DNA from: Cyanobacteria bacterium SZAS-4
GTDB lineage: Bacteria; Cyanobacteriota; Vampirovibrionia; Obscuribacterales; Obscuribacteraceae
Assembly: GCA_018266255.1 (NCBI GenBank)
Contig: JAFEAT010000025.1
Coordinates: forward strand, 1 to 64,000
Direction of reading: 5' to 3'
Length of the DNA: 64,000 bases
Positions 24,866 to 33,608 of the stretch are shown piece after piece. The position numbers and the translations under genes are program-made. The notes beneath the pieces were generated by a model. The model was not told the DNA's origin. It saw only the letters and a program-made list of their open reading frames with translations, and did no database searches. Numbering within the stretch: the first letter of the stretch is position 1; each line of letters begins with the position of its first letter.

Positions 24866-26682
24866 TCTCTGTCCTCGGCTGGGTTGAGAATGAATCTGGG
24901 AAATTGAACATAAAAGTTACACCCTTTTCCAGGTTCGCTGGTGACGCCGATGGAGGCATTTTGCGCCTCTGTCAAAACTTTTGCTAAAGCCAAGCTGAGT
25001 CCTTGACTTTTGATCTTCTTTTGAACATCGTTGCGTGGTTGAAAGTATTTTTCAAAAACAAGTTCTAATTCGTCTGCCGCAAGTTCTGATCCCTGATCGA
25101 CAATATTGATTCTTACGACGAACTTGTCTGATGAAATGCTCACTATGATTTTTTGATTTGGTGACGAACGCTCTAATGCATTTTGCAAAAGGTTGGTGAC
25201 TATCTGAGTGAAGCGGCGGGAATCAGCTAAGATAGAATCATCGTTACTTGGCGGAAGAATTAGTACATTGCCTTCGCGTGCTCGTGTTTCGACCGTACTG
25301 ATTGCTTCGAGAGTTGCATCAAGTGCGCTTACGCAACTCAACTCTAGATTTGCATTGGTTGATTCCATTCGTTCCAGATCGAGAAGCGACTGAATCAGAT
25401 CCATTAGTTTGTCTAAATCTTGCTCCGATTTCGTGAGCGCTGTTCTAAGCTTTAGATCGAGTTCACCGAATCTTCCAGCAGCTAAAGAAGTGAGATTGGC
25501 TGACACCGACATCAACGGTGTTCGCAAATCATGGCTGGCAATCGCCAGCAACCTTTGTTTTGCACGTTCAACCTTTTTCCGTTCACTAATGTCACGAAGC
25601 ACGCAGTAAAATTTGTCTTCGTCTTCATTCCATCGAACTTTCCAGGCAAATTCGCGTAATTGTCCGTCGCCACAATTCAATTCGGTTTCAAAATCACGCT
25701 CGGACTCTACCGTGTTGACTTCATTCAAAACGGTGCGCACTTTAGCGGCATCATTTTCTGGCAGAAGCGTAAAGATCGAGCGACCGAGAACATCTCCGAC
25801 CTTATAAAACCACGAGTTTTCGACTGATTCTCCAATCGAGATTATCCTGAATCTATTGTCGATGCTACATAAGACATCGACTGACTTGTTTAATACTGCA
25901 AACTCTTTTTGATGAACGCTTTCTATAAACTGAGCAGCGCTGTGTAACGTTCGATCCAGTTCATCAATTTCATCGCCGCCAGACAGGGCCTCAGGAAGTG
26001 CTTGACCGAGTGCGACCTTTTCTGCGTTTGCTTCGATCAGTTGCAGTCGGTGTACGAAATTTCTGTAAAACATGAAACCGACAAACAAGGAGATGAGCAA
26101 GCTGAATATGAATGCAATTGATGCAGAAACAATTACCTGCCATCTTGATTTTTCTAATTCTAAAGACTCCAACGTGTCCATCGATGTTTCCACATCGACC
26201 ATGCGTTTGACGAGCGGATCACTCTCCATGAGCAGACTGAACACTTCGTTTTTAAGAATTGAGCCTTTTTTTCTTCGAGGAATTGTCGGATCTTCGTAAT
26301 TTCTTTGTGCTTTGTCAATCAACTCAATTGCATGTTCAAAGACTGCGGGCGCCATGTTGAGCGCTTCTTGAATATTTGGATGAATGTTAGCTGCGCTCTT
26401 TACACCTACTTCAGCAAGCTGTATCCGGCGTTTATCTTCTTGGAAGTCGGGCGGACTGCCGTCTTTCCGATACACGCCCAGTGTCGCGATATCGATCGCA
26501 GCCGTATTGAAGTGGTTTTGCATAACGTGGTAATCCGACAAGACCTTTCTCGAATTACGAAAACGCTCCTCAATTTTTTGTGTTGAACTCAGCACTTGAA
26601 CGAGAAATGCTGTGGCCGCGACTTCGAAAGAGAGCGGAATTAACATGAGGATCAATATCTTTTGCCAGATGCGTAAATTCAT
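24862..26682 (-). CDS. Membrane sensor kinase with phospho-acceptor His but degenerate ATP lid
   Basis: The 606-residue protein has the same layout as its downstream partner: membrane helix (8-30), outer sensor of about 150 residues, second helix (about 182-205), HAMP-like segment (GDEIDELDRTLHSA), PAS domain and kinase core. The dimerisation helix is canonical (LLAIASHDLRTPLMSV, H384). The N box keeps its Asn (NLLQNALE). G1 reads DQGSEL where DxGxG is expected, and G2 reads SQGLSLAL where GxGLGL is expected, so ATP binding is doubtful. It may be phosphorylated in trans by the product of the next gene, with which it overlaps by four bases. The ribosome site before the ATG is weak. Confidence 0.93.
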   Translation of the reverse strand: MNLRIWQKILILMLIPLSFEVAATAFLVQVLSSTQKIEERFRNSRKVLSDYHVMQNHFNTAAIDIATLGVYRKDGSPPDFQEDKRRIQLAEVGVKSAANIHPNIQEALNMAPAVFEHAIELIDKAQRNYEDPTIPRRKKGSILKNEVFSLLMESDPLVKRMVDVETSMDTLESLELEKSRWQVIVSASIAFIFSLLISLFVGFMFYRNFVHRLQLIEANAEKVALGQALPEALSGGDEIDELDRTLHSAAQFIESVHQKEFAVLNKSVDVLCSIDNRFRIISIGESVENSWFYKVGDVLGRSIFTLLPENDAAKVRTVLNEVNTVESERDFETELNCGDGQLREFAWKVRWNEDEDKFYCVLRDISERKKVERAKQRLLAIASHDLRTPLMSVSANLTSLAAGRFGELDLKLRTALTKSEQDLDKLMDLIQSLLDLERMESTNANLELSCVSALDATLEAISTVETRAREGNVLILPPSNDDSILADSRRFTQIVTNLLQNALERSSPNQKIIVSISSDKFVVRINIVDQGSELAADELELVFEKYFQPRNDVQKKIKSQGLSLALAKVLTEAQNASIGVTSEPGKGCNFYVQFPRFILNPAEDRE

Positions 26683-26908
26683 TGGTGTATTTCGTCAGCA
26701 CCGGGCGCAGTGCTAAAACAGAGGTCGCCGGTTCCAGTCTGCTGCGGGACACATTATGATCTGCATCCCTGGGACCAGACCATCATGCCCAGGAATGGGG
26801 CGAAGTAAGCGGTCCCTGCATGCCAGGTCCGGCCCATTCATCGGGGACAATTTTCACAATTTATTTCGTTAAAACCCGGCGTTGACCGGGAAAATTGAGG
26901 GTGAGGAA

Positions 26909-28360
26909 TTGTTGAAATTGACTCGATACTCTGACACATTTCTGGCCTCTCTTCTGACTTGCTGCGTGGCGCTGTTTAGCCTCACTTGTGCCGCATACGC
27001 GGTGGCGCCCCTCGACTATCAAACTGAATCGCGCATTTTCAGTTCGTTGGAAAAGGCGCATGATTTAATCGCTGCCGACCGATTCAACGAAGCGAAACCG
27101 TTGCTAGAATTCAGTACGAAGTACGATCCCAGCCGCTATTCGGGTTCGGTGCACGAGAACCTGGCTATTATCTATCGCGAGCTGGGTTATCCCGAGAAAG
27201 GAATTGCGCAGGCGAAGCTGGCTCAGAGGTACGGCGGATCTCCTGGCACGTCATACACGATGGGACTTTGTTATTCAGATATGGGTGATTTCGCCAAAGC
27301 ACAAAACTGTTTCGAACAGTTCATTGTGGATAGTCCTGACGCTCAGTTCAGGCAGAAAGCTCAAGATATAATCAAAGATTTGCAAGATGATAGCCACAAG
27401 GTGAAGTCTGGTGCTGCTAAGAGCCGAGACTACTTCGATGACATAGTGGCTAATAAAGAAGCTCAGAAGTGGAAGCAGACATTACTTCCATTGAAGCTTT
27501 ATATCGATTCAGGAAAAGGTGTGCGCAATTACAGACCAACTTATCGTCGTTTGATTTTGGAGGCTCTGGATTCATGGTGCAGTGCATCCGGAAATAAACT
27601 TTCCTACAAAATGGTGACGGACAAATCGAAAGCCGACGTTGTCGTCGAATGGGTGGGGCAAGCAATCAGCACGGTGCAAAAGGACCGAAAGCGCGACGCG
27701 GCCGGACTTACCACCTGCGATGCAGACGAGAAGCAGATTATCACCCATGCCTTGATTCAAATCGAGACATATGATTTTGACCGCAGTGTTGAAGCTGCTG
27801 ACAGCAAAATCAAAAGTGCTTGCTTGCATGAAATTGGTCACGCGATTGGTGTTGGGCACTCTCCCTACGTGAAAGATATTATGTATTTCAAGCTAACGCC
27901 GCGGCAGCTTTTTTCGCTCTCTCCACGCGATCGTGCGACAGCTGCAAAACTCTATGCTGATTATCCGGTGGTCACCCTTGTGACTGGTACTTCTAGCTTG
28001 CCTGCTGAATGTTTCGCTCAGCCAACTCTACCTCCGGGTGCCTTGAGATACCCGCCGATTCCGCCTTCATTCTTTGCTCAACCACCGTTGCCACCAGTAA
28101 AAGATAGTGGTGATTCTGATCCAAATGTTGCCACCGGGCATTCGAGCTTGTTTGCTCAACCATCGGTGCCGAGGGCCTCGATTAGTCCGCCTAAGTTGCC
28201 GTCTCTGTTGTTCGCTCAGCCTGCGCCTCCTCCCGGCGCCAAGAAAAGAGAACCCAAATCAAGGACTAAAACTACAGTCAAAACTACAATCACTGTGACG
28301 ACTGTTGACTCAGCCTCGAAACTATTCGCTACACCGTCACTGCCACCAAAGCACAAATGA
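26909..28360 (+). CDS. Secreted TPR zinc metalloprotease with repeated proline tail
   Basis: The frame is open from TTG 26882. TTG 26909 or 26912 fits best because GGTGAGGAA lies just before and the signal peptide (LLTCCVALFSLTCAAYAVA) then sits at the N-terminus. TPR-like helices cover about residues 30-160 of the long form. The protease region has HEIGHAIGVGH (316-326), the zinc-binding HExxHxxGxxH of metzincins such as matrixins, with PYVKDIMYF as the Met-turn equivalent. The last 130 residues repeat an FAQPxLPP motif about six times (FAQPTLPPG, FAQPPLPP, FAQPSVP, FAQPAPPPG, FATPSLPP). It is an exported peptidase, probably acting on envelope or external proteins. Confidence 0.88.
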   Translation: MLKLTRYSDTFLASLLTCCVALFSLTCAAYAVAPLDYQTESRIFSSLEKAHDLIAADRFNEAKPLLEFSTKYDPSRYSGSVHENLAIIYRELGYPEKGIAQAKLAQRYGGSPGTSYTMGLCYSDMGDFAKAQNCFEQFIVDSPDAQFRQKAQDIIKDLQDDSHKVKSGAAKSRDYFDDIVANKEAQKWKQTLLPLKLYIDSGKGVRNYRPTYRRLILEALDSWCSASGNKLSYKMVTDKSKADVVVEWVGQAISTVQKDRKRDAAGLTTCDADEKQIITHALIQIETYDFDRSVEAADSKIKSACLHEIGHAIGVGHSPYVKDIMYFKLTPRQLFSLSPRDRATAAKLYADYPVVTLVTGTSSLPAECFAQPTLPPGALRYPPIPPSFFAQPPLPPVKDSGDSDPNVATGHSSLFAQPSVPRASISPPKLPSLLFAQPAPPPGAKKREPKSRTKTTVKTTITVTTVDSASKLFATPSLPPKHK

Positions 28361-28364
28361 TGGC

Positions 28365-29366
28365 TTAAATTTTCAATGTCTTCGGTGGTTTGTATCCAAG
28401 ATTCGCAGCCATTTTCTCGTCTTTGTCGGCTGACTGCGAATCTTTTAGTTCACGGTAGACTTTGGCGCGCAGGTAGTATGCGTCACCAGCCCTTGGTGAC
28501 ATTTCAATCGCCTTATTGCAATCAGAGAGAGCGTCTTTAAACAGTTTCAAGGCGATTTCTGACAGTGCTCGGTTTAGATAAATGTCGGGAATTTCTGGGC
28601 GAAGCGAAGCGGCTTTGTCGAAATCTGCTATCGCTTCTTTGTTTTTACCCATGCCACTGTATATGATGGCGCGACTATTGTAAGACTGCGCGAAATTTGG
28701 ATCAACTGCTATCGCTTTATTGACTGCTTCGAGAGCTTCTTTTCCCTTTTTCAGTTTTCGCAGCGCTTGACTCTGCAACTCGAAAACGGAGGCCTGCTTG
28801 TCATTGATCTTCAAGGCGCTGGTAATGTCATCCAGAGCCAGTTGCGGTTTGTTGTTGATAATGTATGCGTTGGCGCGGATCTCCCATGCGCTCAAATCTT
28901 TATCGTCCTGTTTGATGGCCTTGGTCGCTTCTGCAATGGCTTCGTCTATTTTGCCTTGCCACATCAGTGTCTGTGCTTTGCCGGAGTGCGCTCCAGGAAC
29001 ATCAGCATCAATTGCCAGTGCTTTGTTGAAATCTGCCAGAGACTCATCGAAACGTCCCAATTTTTCGTAGCTCAAACCCCTGCCGACGTAAGATTTCGCG
29101 TCTTTTGGATTTTTCTTGATGTTGGTGGAATAGATCTTCAAGTCGCTAGCCAAGTCACCTTTTGCCGGTGCTGTGGAATTCGCAGAAGTTGTGGAGGATG
29201 TCGAACTTGTAGAAGTTGTGGAGGTGGCTGAGTCTGGAGATGTCACCGAGATTGTATTTGTCGAGGCACTCTGTTCAGTCGCTCCATTTTTAGATTGATT
29301 CGAGCAGGCTGCGCACAGGCACATTGCTATTGCAGCCCCAATGACTTTCTTCGCCGTTACATCCAT
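28365..29366 (-). CDS. TPR lipoprotein
   Basis: The 333-residue protein has a signal peptide with lipobox LCAAC, so it is lipid-anchored. A Ser/Thr/Ala-rich spacer of about 45 residues is followed by seven or so tetratricopeptide repeats from residue 70 to the end, for example AKSYVGRGLSYEKLGRFDES, ADVPGAHSGKAQTLMWQGKI and AQSYNSRAIIYSGMGKNKEA. TPR arrays bind other proteins; in the envelope they often scaffold secretion or assembly complexes. It ends four bases from the convergent metalloprotease gene. Partners cannot be read from the sequence. Confidence 0.87.
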   Translation of the reverse strand: MDVTAKKVIGAAIAMCLCAACSNQSKNGATEQSASTNTISVTSPDSATSTTSTSSTSSTTSANSTAPAKGDLASDLKIYSTNIKKNPKDAKSYVGRGLSYEKLGRFDESLADFNKALAIDADVPGAHSGKAQTLMWQGKIDEAIAEATKAIKQDDKDLSAWEIRANAYIINNKPQLALDDITSALKINDKQASVFELQSQALRKLKKGKEALEAVNKAIAVDPNFAQSYNSRAIIYSGMGKNKEAIADFDKAASLRPEIPDIYLNRALSEIALKLFKDALSDCNKAIEMSPRAGDAYYLRAKVYRELKDSQSADKDEKMAANLGYKPPKTLKI

Positions 29367-29378
29367 TCTTTGAGCCCT

Positions 29379-30623
29379 TTACTTAGCCGCGCGCTGTGTT
29401 TGAACAACACTCTCATTCGCCTTCGCTTTGGAAATGAGGTTTGGCGCCACCTTTTCAACGAATCGACCCATTCGCTCGAGTGCGATTTCGATTTTTTCAA
29501 TGCTGGTGGCATATGAACATCTGATGTGACCGTCTCCGCCCTCACCAAACGCGGTGCCAGGAACGACAGCGACATGTTCCTCATAAAGAAGTCGTTCCGC
29601 AAATTCTTCAGATGACAGACCAGTCGCTTCTACGCTTGGGAAAGCGTAAAAGGCACCGGACGGTAGATGACACTTCAATCCAATAGCATTCAATCCATCG
29701 ACGATGAGGCGTCGCCGCTGATTGTATTGCATGACCATCTCTTCAACTGCGCTCTCTGCTTGTTTTAGCGCTTCCAGAGCTGCTTTCTGTGCGTTGATCG
29801 GTGCGCACAAGGCGGTGTAAGAATGAATTTTCATCATTGCCGTCAGCACTGTTGGTGGTGCACACGCGTATCCGATGCGCCAGCCTGTCATAGCATAAGA
29901 TTTAGAGAATCCGTTTAAAGTTATCGTGCGTTGCATAGCGTTATTCAAGGAAGCGATGCAAGTGTGCTCGCCTTCATAGGTAAGGCGGTCGTATATTTCA
30001 TCGCTGATAATGAAAAGGTTGTGCTTGTCGGCGAAGTTCACTATTTCCTGCAACGCCTGGCGGGGCATTGTCGCTCCTGTTGGATTGGAGGGAAATCCTA
30101 AAATCACAGCTTTAGTTTTTTGTGTCAACTTCTTTTCCAGCTGCGCAACTGAAACGCGGAAGTTATCTTGACTGGTAGTGGCCACCCCGACTGGTTCTCC
30201 TCCCGCGAGAGAAACACAGGGGCGGTATGACACATAGCAAGGCTCGGGGACGAGCACCTGATCGCCTGGGTCGATAATGGACCGCATCGCCAGATCCATA
30301 CCCTCCGACACTCCAACTGTGACGAGAATTTCGCTCTCAGGTGAGTATTTGACACCATACTTTCTATCGAGATGCTTGCTTATTTCTTGTCGCAGTTCAA
30401 TCAACCCGTAGTTTGAGGTGTAGGTTGTTTGACCTTTCTCTATCGAGTAGATTCCGGCTTCTCGAATGCCCCATGGCGTGATGAAGTCTGGCTCTCCGAC
30501 ACCGAGTGAAATGACGTCGGTCATTTTGGCGGCAATGTCGAAAAATTTACGAATTCCGCTTGGCGCTAAATCGCGCGCGATTTTCGAAAGTGGTGGCGCC
30601 TTATCTGATTGATCGTTGCTCAT
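29379..30623 (-). CDS. Class I/II PLP aminotransferase
   Basis: From the ATG at 30623 the enzyme is about 414 residues; the frame stays open to 30644. Family marks are ISLGVGEPDF, TTYTSNYGLIELR, the substrate-loop FPSNPTGA, IISDEIYDRLTY with the PLP-contacting Asp and Tyr, the Schiff-base lysine in NGFSKSYAMTGWRIGY, and the C-terminal arginine in HIRCSYA. The pattern is that of aspartate or aromatic aminotransferases of group I-gamma type. It follows the Lrp/AsnC gene by four bases, so it is probably regulated with it, a common arrangement for amino-acid metabolism. The true substrate is not defined. Confidence 0.94.
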   Translation of the reverse strand: MSNDQSDKAPPLSKIARDLAPSGIRKFFDIAAKMTDVISLGVGEPDFITPWGIREAGIYSIEKGQTTYTSNYGLIELRQEISKHLDRKYGVKYSPESEILVTVGVSEGMDLAMRSIIDPGDQVLVPEPCYVSYRPCVSLAGGEPVGVATTSQDNFRVSVAQLEKKLTQKTKAVILGFPSNPTGATMPRQALQEIVNFADKHNLFIISDEIYDRLTYEGEHTCIASLNNAMQRTITLNGFSKSYAMTGWRIGYACAPPTVLTAMMKIHSYTALCAPINAQKAALEALKQAESAVEEMVMQYNQRRRLIVDGLNAIGLKCHLPSGAFYAFPSVEATGLSSEEFAERLLYEEHVAVVPGTAFGEGGDGHIRCSYATSIEKIEIALERMGRFVEKVAPNLISKAKANESVVQTQRAAK

Positions 30624-30627
30624 AGTT

Positions 30628-31122
30628 TTAAGGCGTGACGACAAGTCGCGTATCTTCTTCGTTGTCTACGAATACGACTTGATCTTCTTTGTATTTGCGC
30701 AAGAGAAAGTGAGTTTCGGTTGCCATCACGCCTTCTATCGGCGCGAGTTTTTCGGCGACGAAGCGACCGACTTCTCTGATATTGGCACCTTCTACGGCTA
30801 CACGCAGGTCATAGCCGCCTGAGACGAGCCACAGACTCTGCACTTCAGGAAAGCGATAGATGCGTTCTGCCACCTTGTCAAAGCCCACTTCCCGGGCCGG
30901 ATGCACTTTCACATCGATGAATGCAATCACCTTTTCAACGCCTGTTTTTTCCCAGTCGATGATAGTTTTGTAGTGCTTGATCACTCCCAACCGTTCGAAT
31001 TCGGCAATTGCCGCAGTTACCTGTTCGACAGTCCTGCCGAGCATCTTCGCAATCTTCTCAGGAGAAGTGCGCGCGTCGCGGGAGAGAATGGTCAATATTT
31101 CGTCTGGTGCTTCAAGTTGCAT
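30628..31122 (-). CDS. Lrp/AsnC-family transcription regulator
   Basis: The ATG at 31122 gives about 164 residues. An N-terminal winged helix-turn-helix (ILTILSRDARTSPEKIAKML, then VEQVTAAIAEFERLGVIKHY) is followed by the ligand-binding RAM domain (VIAFIDVKVHPAREVGFDKV, LWLVSGGYDLRVAVEG). These regulators sense amino acids and often control the gene beside them, here an aminotransferase in the same operon. A perfect 14-base-pair inverted repeat covers the start codon and the bases just upstream, a likely autoregulatory operator or a translation-blocking hairpin. Confidence 0.92.
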   Translation of the reverse strand: MQLEAPDEILTILSRDARTSPEKIAKMLGRTVEQVTAAIAEFERLGVIKHYKTIIDWEKTGVEKVIAFIDVKVHPAREVGFDKVAERIYRFPEVQSLWLVSGGYDLRVAVEGANIREVGRFVAEKLAPIEGVMATETHFLLRKYKEDQVVFVDNEEDTRLVVTP

Positions 31123-31152
31123 AGGCTGATAGTTTAGCACTATCAGCCTATG
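31120..31152. promoter_or_regulatory. Perfect inverted repeat over the Lrp/AsnC start codon
   Basis: CATAGGCTGATAGT (31120-31133) and ACTATCAGCCTATG (31139-31152) are exact reverse complements with a five-base spacer. The left arm contains the start codon of the regulator. It could be the operator, or in RNA a hairpin that hides the ribosome site and the start codon. Confidence 0.75.
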
Positions 31153-31169
31153 CCATCAAGAAACGGCTT

Positions 31170-31196
31170 CAGCTAAGCAAGAATATTGCTTAGCTG
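31170..31196. other. Perfect hairpin after the EF-hand/thiol gene
   Basis: CAGCTAAGCAA and TTGCTTAGCTG pair over a five-base loop, 32 bases after the stop codon of the minus-strand gene ending at 31228. There is no T-run in the direction of transcription. It may end the transcript by another mechanism or protect its 3' end. Confidence 0.65.
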
Positions 31197-31227
31197 GCAC
31201 CGTGCATAGTGGCGGTCCGATTCGCCT

Positions 31228-33414
31228 CTACTTTCCTTGCAAGGCTCGACGAATCACATCTTCCCGTTGGAAGCCTTGCATCGATCTGTTCTGACCTTGT
31301 GACCGAACGAAGATATTTGGCAGCGTGCTTCCTGGGATGCTGTTGCTTCGTCCAAGTTGGCTGTCGGCATCGACCTTGATGATCTGTCCTGGGAACTCTT
31401 TAGCGAGTTTAGCCATGACAGGATTTTGCGAATCGCAGTTACCGCAACCATGACTTCTCGTCACATCGATAATGGTCGGCAAGCCGAGTTCATCGTTTGC
31501 TTTGATAGCAGCATCGATGTCGGCTTGGGATCTGGCGTACTGTACTTCTCTTGGTCTATTGTTTGGTCTGTCGCTTGGCTTGTCGTTGTTTGGTTTTTGT
31601 TGATGTTCAGTCTTTTTGACTTGTTCATCTGGTGAAGGGGCTTCAGGCACCTTTATTGGACTCGCGGGCTTGGTCGTGTCAGCAGGTGGTTGTTGGAGAT
31701 TGCGTCTCGTGCCGTCAGCCGCATAGCGACCCTGGTCTTGCAGACCAGCTTCGATGTTTTGGGCGCCCCAGTGAGTGCTTGTCACTCGGTCTGGCATCGC
31801 ATTGCCATTTGCGTCCCGCTTGATTGATTGGACGCTGGTGAACGCGTGGTTATAGGAAGACTGGCTTTGATTCACCCACGATTTCCACGATGCCATAGCT
31901 GGATCGGCGGAACTGTTCACTTTATCTTTGTCGATTACAACAAAATTGAGATTCGGATTTTGTCGTATTAACTCAGGCAGTTTTGCTAGTAATTCCTGTG
32001 ACCCAGGTGTGTCTTTGCCCACGATCATAACTGCTACACCCTTGCCCTTTTCCGCTGCATCTTTGTAGGCTGCTCCAGCGGTTTCCAGAGTAGACGCGCC
32101 TGCTTTGACCGCCAATTTCTCTAGCTCGGTCAGAGGTTTTTCTACCTTCTCTGGTGGCTTTGGTTGTTCTTGCTTCTCTTGTTTTTCTGGTTGTTTTTCT
32201 TCCTTGTCTGATTTTTCTGACTTTTCTTCTTTCTTTGTTTGCTCTTGTCCAGGCGTTTCTAGTTTTGGCTTCTGCGGCGCCTCGTTTTCTGGTGGTGGAC
32301 CAATGTGGCAAGATGGATCGCCCGGTTTACAGACTTTTGGTTCTTCAGTCAGGTCTGGAATTCCAAACTTTTCCTTGAATTTTTTGCCTGGTTTCAGATC
32401 CGGCCAGGGCGTGTCATCACTCGGTTTGTCTTTCGTCGCTTTCCCTTCGTCTTTCGGCGTTTCTGCTTCCTTAGCCTTCGCCGCAGCATCTGCGTCTGCT
32501 TTGGCTTTTGCGGACGCTGCTGCGTCTGCTTTCGCCTTTGCTTCAGCCGCTGCTGCTACTGCTTTCGCATCAGAAATTGCTTTTGCTTCAGCTGCTGCTT
32601 TCGCTTCAACTTCTGCAGAACCTCTGACCATGTCGGCAGTAACGCCGTATGTCCCTTCAGTAACTCCGGGATTTTTATGGTCTGCGGCATATTGCTTCAT
32701 TGATTTCAGATTCAGATCCGAGCCCCAGTAACCGCTTCCATTATTCATTTCACCCTGATGGTCGAGCATATATTTCAATGCTTTGTTTTCTTTCTCGAAC
32801 TTATCTTTTGTTTTCTGGCTGATGTCGTCTTCGCTTAAACGTCTTTCGTTGTAGGCAAGCTTCTGTCTCATCTCGTCTGCGCTTATACTGCCGCCCTTGT
32901 CGGCATCAAGCGCTGAGAAATCTTTACTGCTGCCAAAGGCTGCCAGCACTGCTTGTGCGTTCTTGTATTCATCGTATTTGGTGGCAGTGTCTTTTCCGTA
33001 CTGGTTCAACCGGTCTTCTGTCATCAGTCCTTTCCAGTAAGTTAGTCCACTGTTTGGATCTGCGACTTTGTCTGCTAAGTAGTTGCCTGCCAAACGCTCT
33101 GCCGGTGTGAGAGAGTCTTGATTTTTCTGCAATCCTCTGCGTATTTCTGCTTCGCTGCAATAGCCGTCTTTGTCTGTATCGTATTCTTTAAAATGCTTCT
33201 TGCCGAAATCAACAGCCATCTCAGGTAGTAATCCGTTCTTTTGCAAGTCTGCCGATGCCGCTTGCAAGAACTCTTTGTTGCCTTTAGTATCGCCTACATG
33301 TTGACCGATTTCTCGATTGATTGCTTGGCTAGCGCCACTCGCAGTGGTTACATTTTCGACAGAGTGATGTCCTCTATCTGCTGGTGTTTCTTTTGGGGGC
33401 ACTACATCAGGCAT
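31228..33414 (-). CDS. EF-hand protein with charged linker and C-terminal thiol (CxxC) domain
   Basis: The 728-residue protein has an AAGGAGG ribosome site. The N-terminal 230 residues hold two EF-hand calcium loops, 79-90 (DTDKDGYCSEAE) and 170-181 (DADKGGSISADE). A long Ala/Lys/Glu and Pro/Lys/Glu linker (about 260-430) is probably disordered or coiled. One thioredoxin-like fold follows (VAVMIVGKDTPGSQELLAKL, NLNFVVIDKDK). The last 110 residues have a second thioredoxin-like domain with HGCGNCDSQNP, a CxxC pair, and VDADSQ and STLPNIFV where the cis-proline loop is expected. There is no signal peptide. It is probably a calcium-responsive redox or adaptor protein; the role is inferred. Confidence 0.85.
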   Translation of the reverse strand: MPDVVPPKETPADRGHHSVENVTTASGASQAINREIGQHVGDTKGNKEFLQAASADLQKNGLLPEMAVDFGKKHFKEYDTDKDGYCSEAEIRRGLQKNQDSLTPAERLAGNYLADKVADPNSGLTYWKGLMTEDRLNQYGKDTATKYDEYKNAQAVLAAFGSSKDFSALDADKGGSISADEMRQKLAYNERRLSEDDISQKTKDKFEKENKALKYMLDHQGEMNNGSGYWGSDLNLKSMKQYAADHKNPGVTEGTYGVTADMVRGSAEVEAKAAAEAKAISDAKAVAAAAEAKAKADAAASAKAKADADAAAKAKEAETPKDEGKATKDKPSDDTPWPDLKPGKKFKEKFGIPDLTEEPKVCKPGDPSCHIGPPPENEAPQKPKLETPGQEQTKKEEKSEKSDKEEKQPEKQEKQEQPKPPEKVEKPLTELEKLAVKAGASTLETAGAAYKDAAEKGKGVAVMIVGKDTPGSQELLAKLPELIRQNPNLNFVVIDKDKVNSSADPAMASWKSWVNQSQSSYNHAFTSVQSIKRDANGNAMPDRVTSTHWGAQNIEAGLQDQGRYAADGTRRNLQQPPADTTKPASPIKVPEAPSPDEQVKKTEHQQKPNNDKPSDRPNNRPREVQYARSQADIDAAIKANDELGLPTIIDVTRSHGCGNCDSQNPVMAKLAKEFPGQIIKVDADSQLGRSNSIPGSTLPNIFVRSQGQNRSMQGFQREDVIRRALQGK

Positions 33415-33569
33415 TTAAAATCCTCCTTGGGAGCTGCTCGATCAAAAGCAACCTGTCATAACCAGCTTGAATTGCTTGCTATGGCAGTTGGTGCGTTTGC
33501 CACTTGTTCGAGGCGATGTTAGTAGACTAAATTCAATTTGTGTCCGATGTGTACCTTTTCATCGGCAGC

Positions 33570-33594
33570 TAGCGGCAGGTAGCTCCTGCCGCTA
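33570..33594. other. Perfect hairpin after the EF-hand paralogue
   Basis: TAGCGGCAGG and CCTGCCGCTA pair over a five-base loop, 14 bases after the stop codon of the minus-strand gene ending at 33609. No T-run follows in the direction of transcription. Confidence 0.7.
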
Positions 33595-33608
33595 ACAGCG
33601 GTGACTGT

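Noticed and set aside
26740..26860. GC-rich repeats (ccctggg, cccagg, ccggccc) between the kinase and protease genes
   Set aside because: The stems are only about six bases with long loops, and no known element was recognised.
32105..32731. A 208-codon plus-strand frame rich in Phe, Ser and Cys
   Set aside because: It is the complement of the Lys/Glu/Ala-rich linker of the EF-hand/thiol protein, whose frame has a strong ribosome site and domains on both sides.
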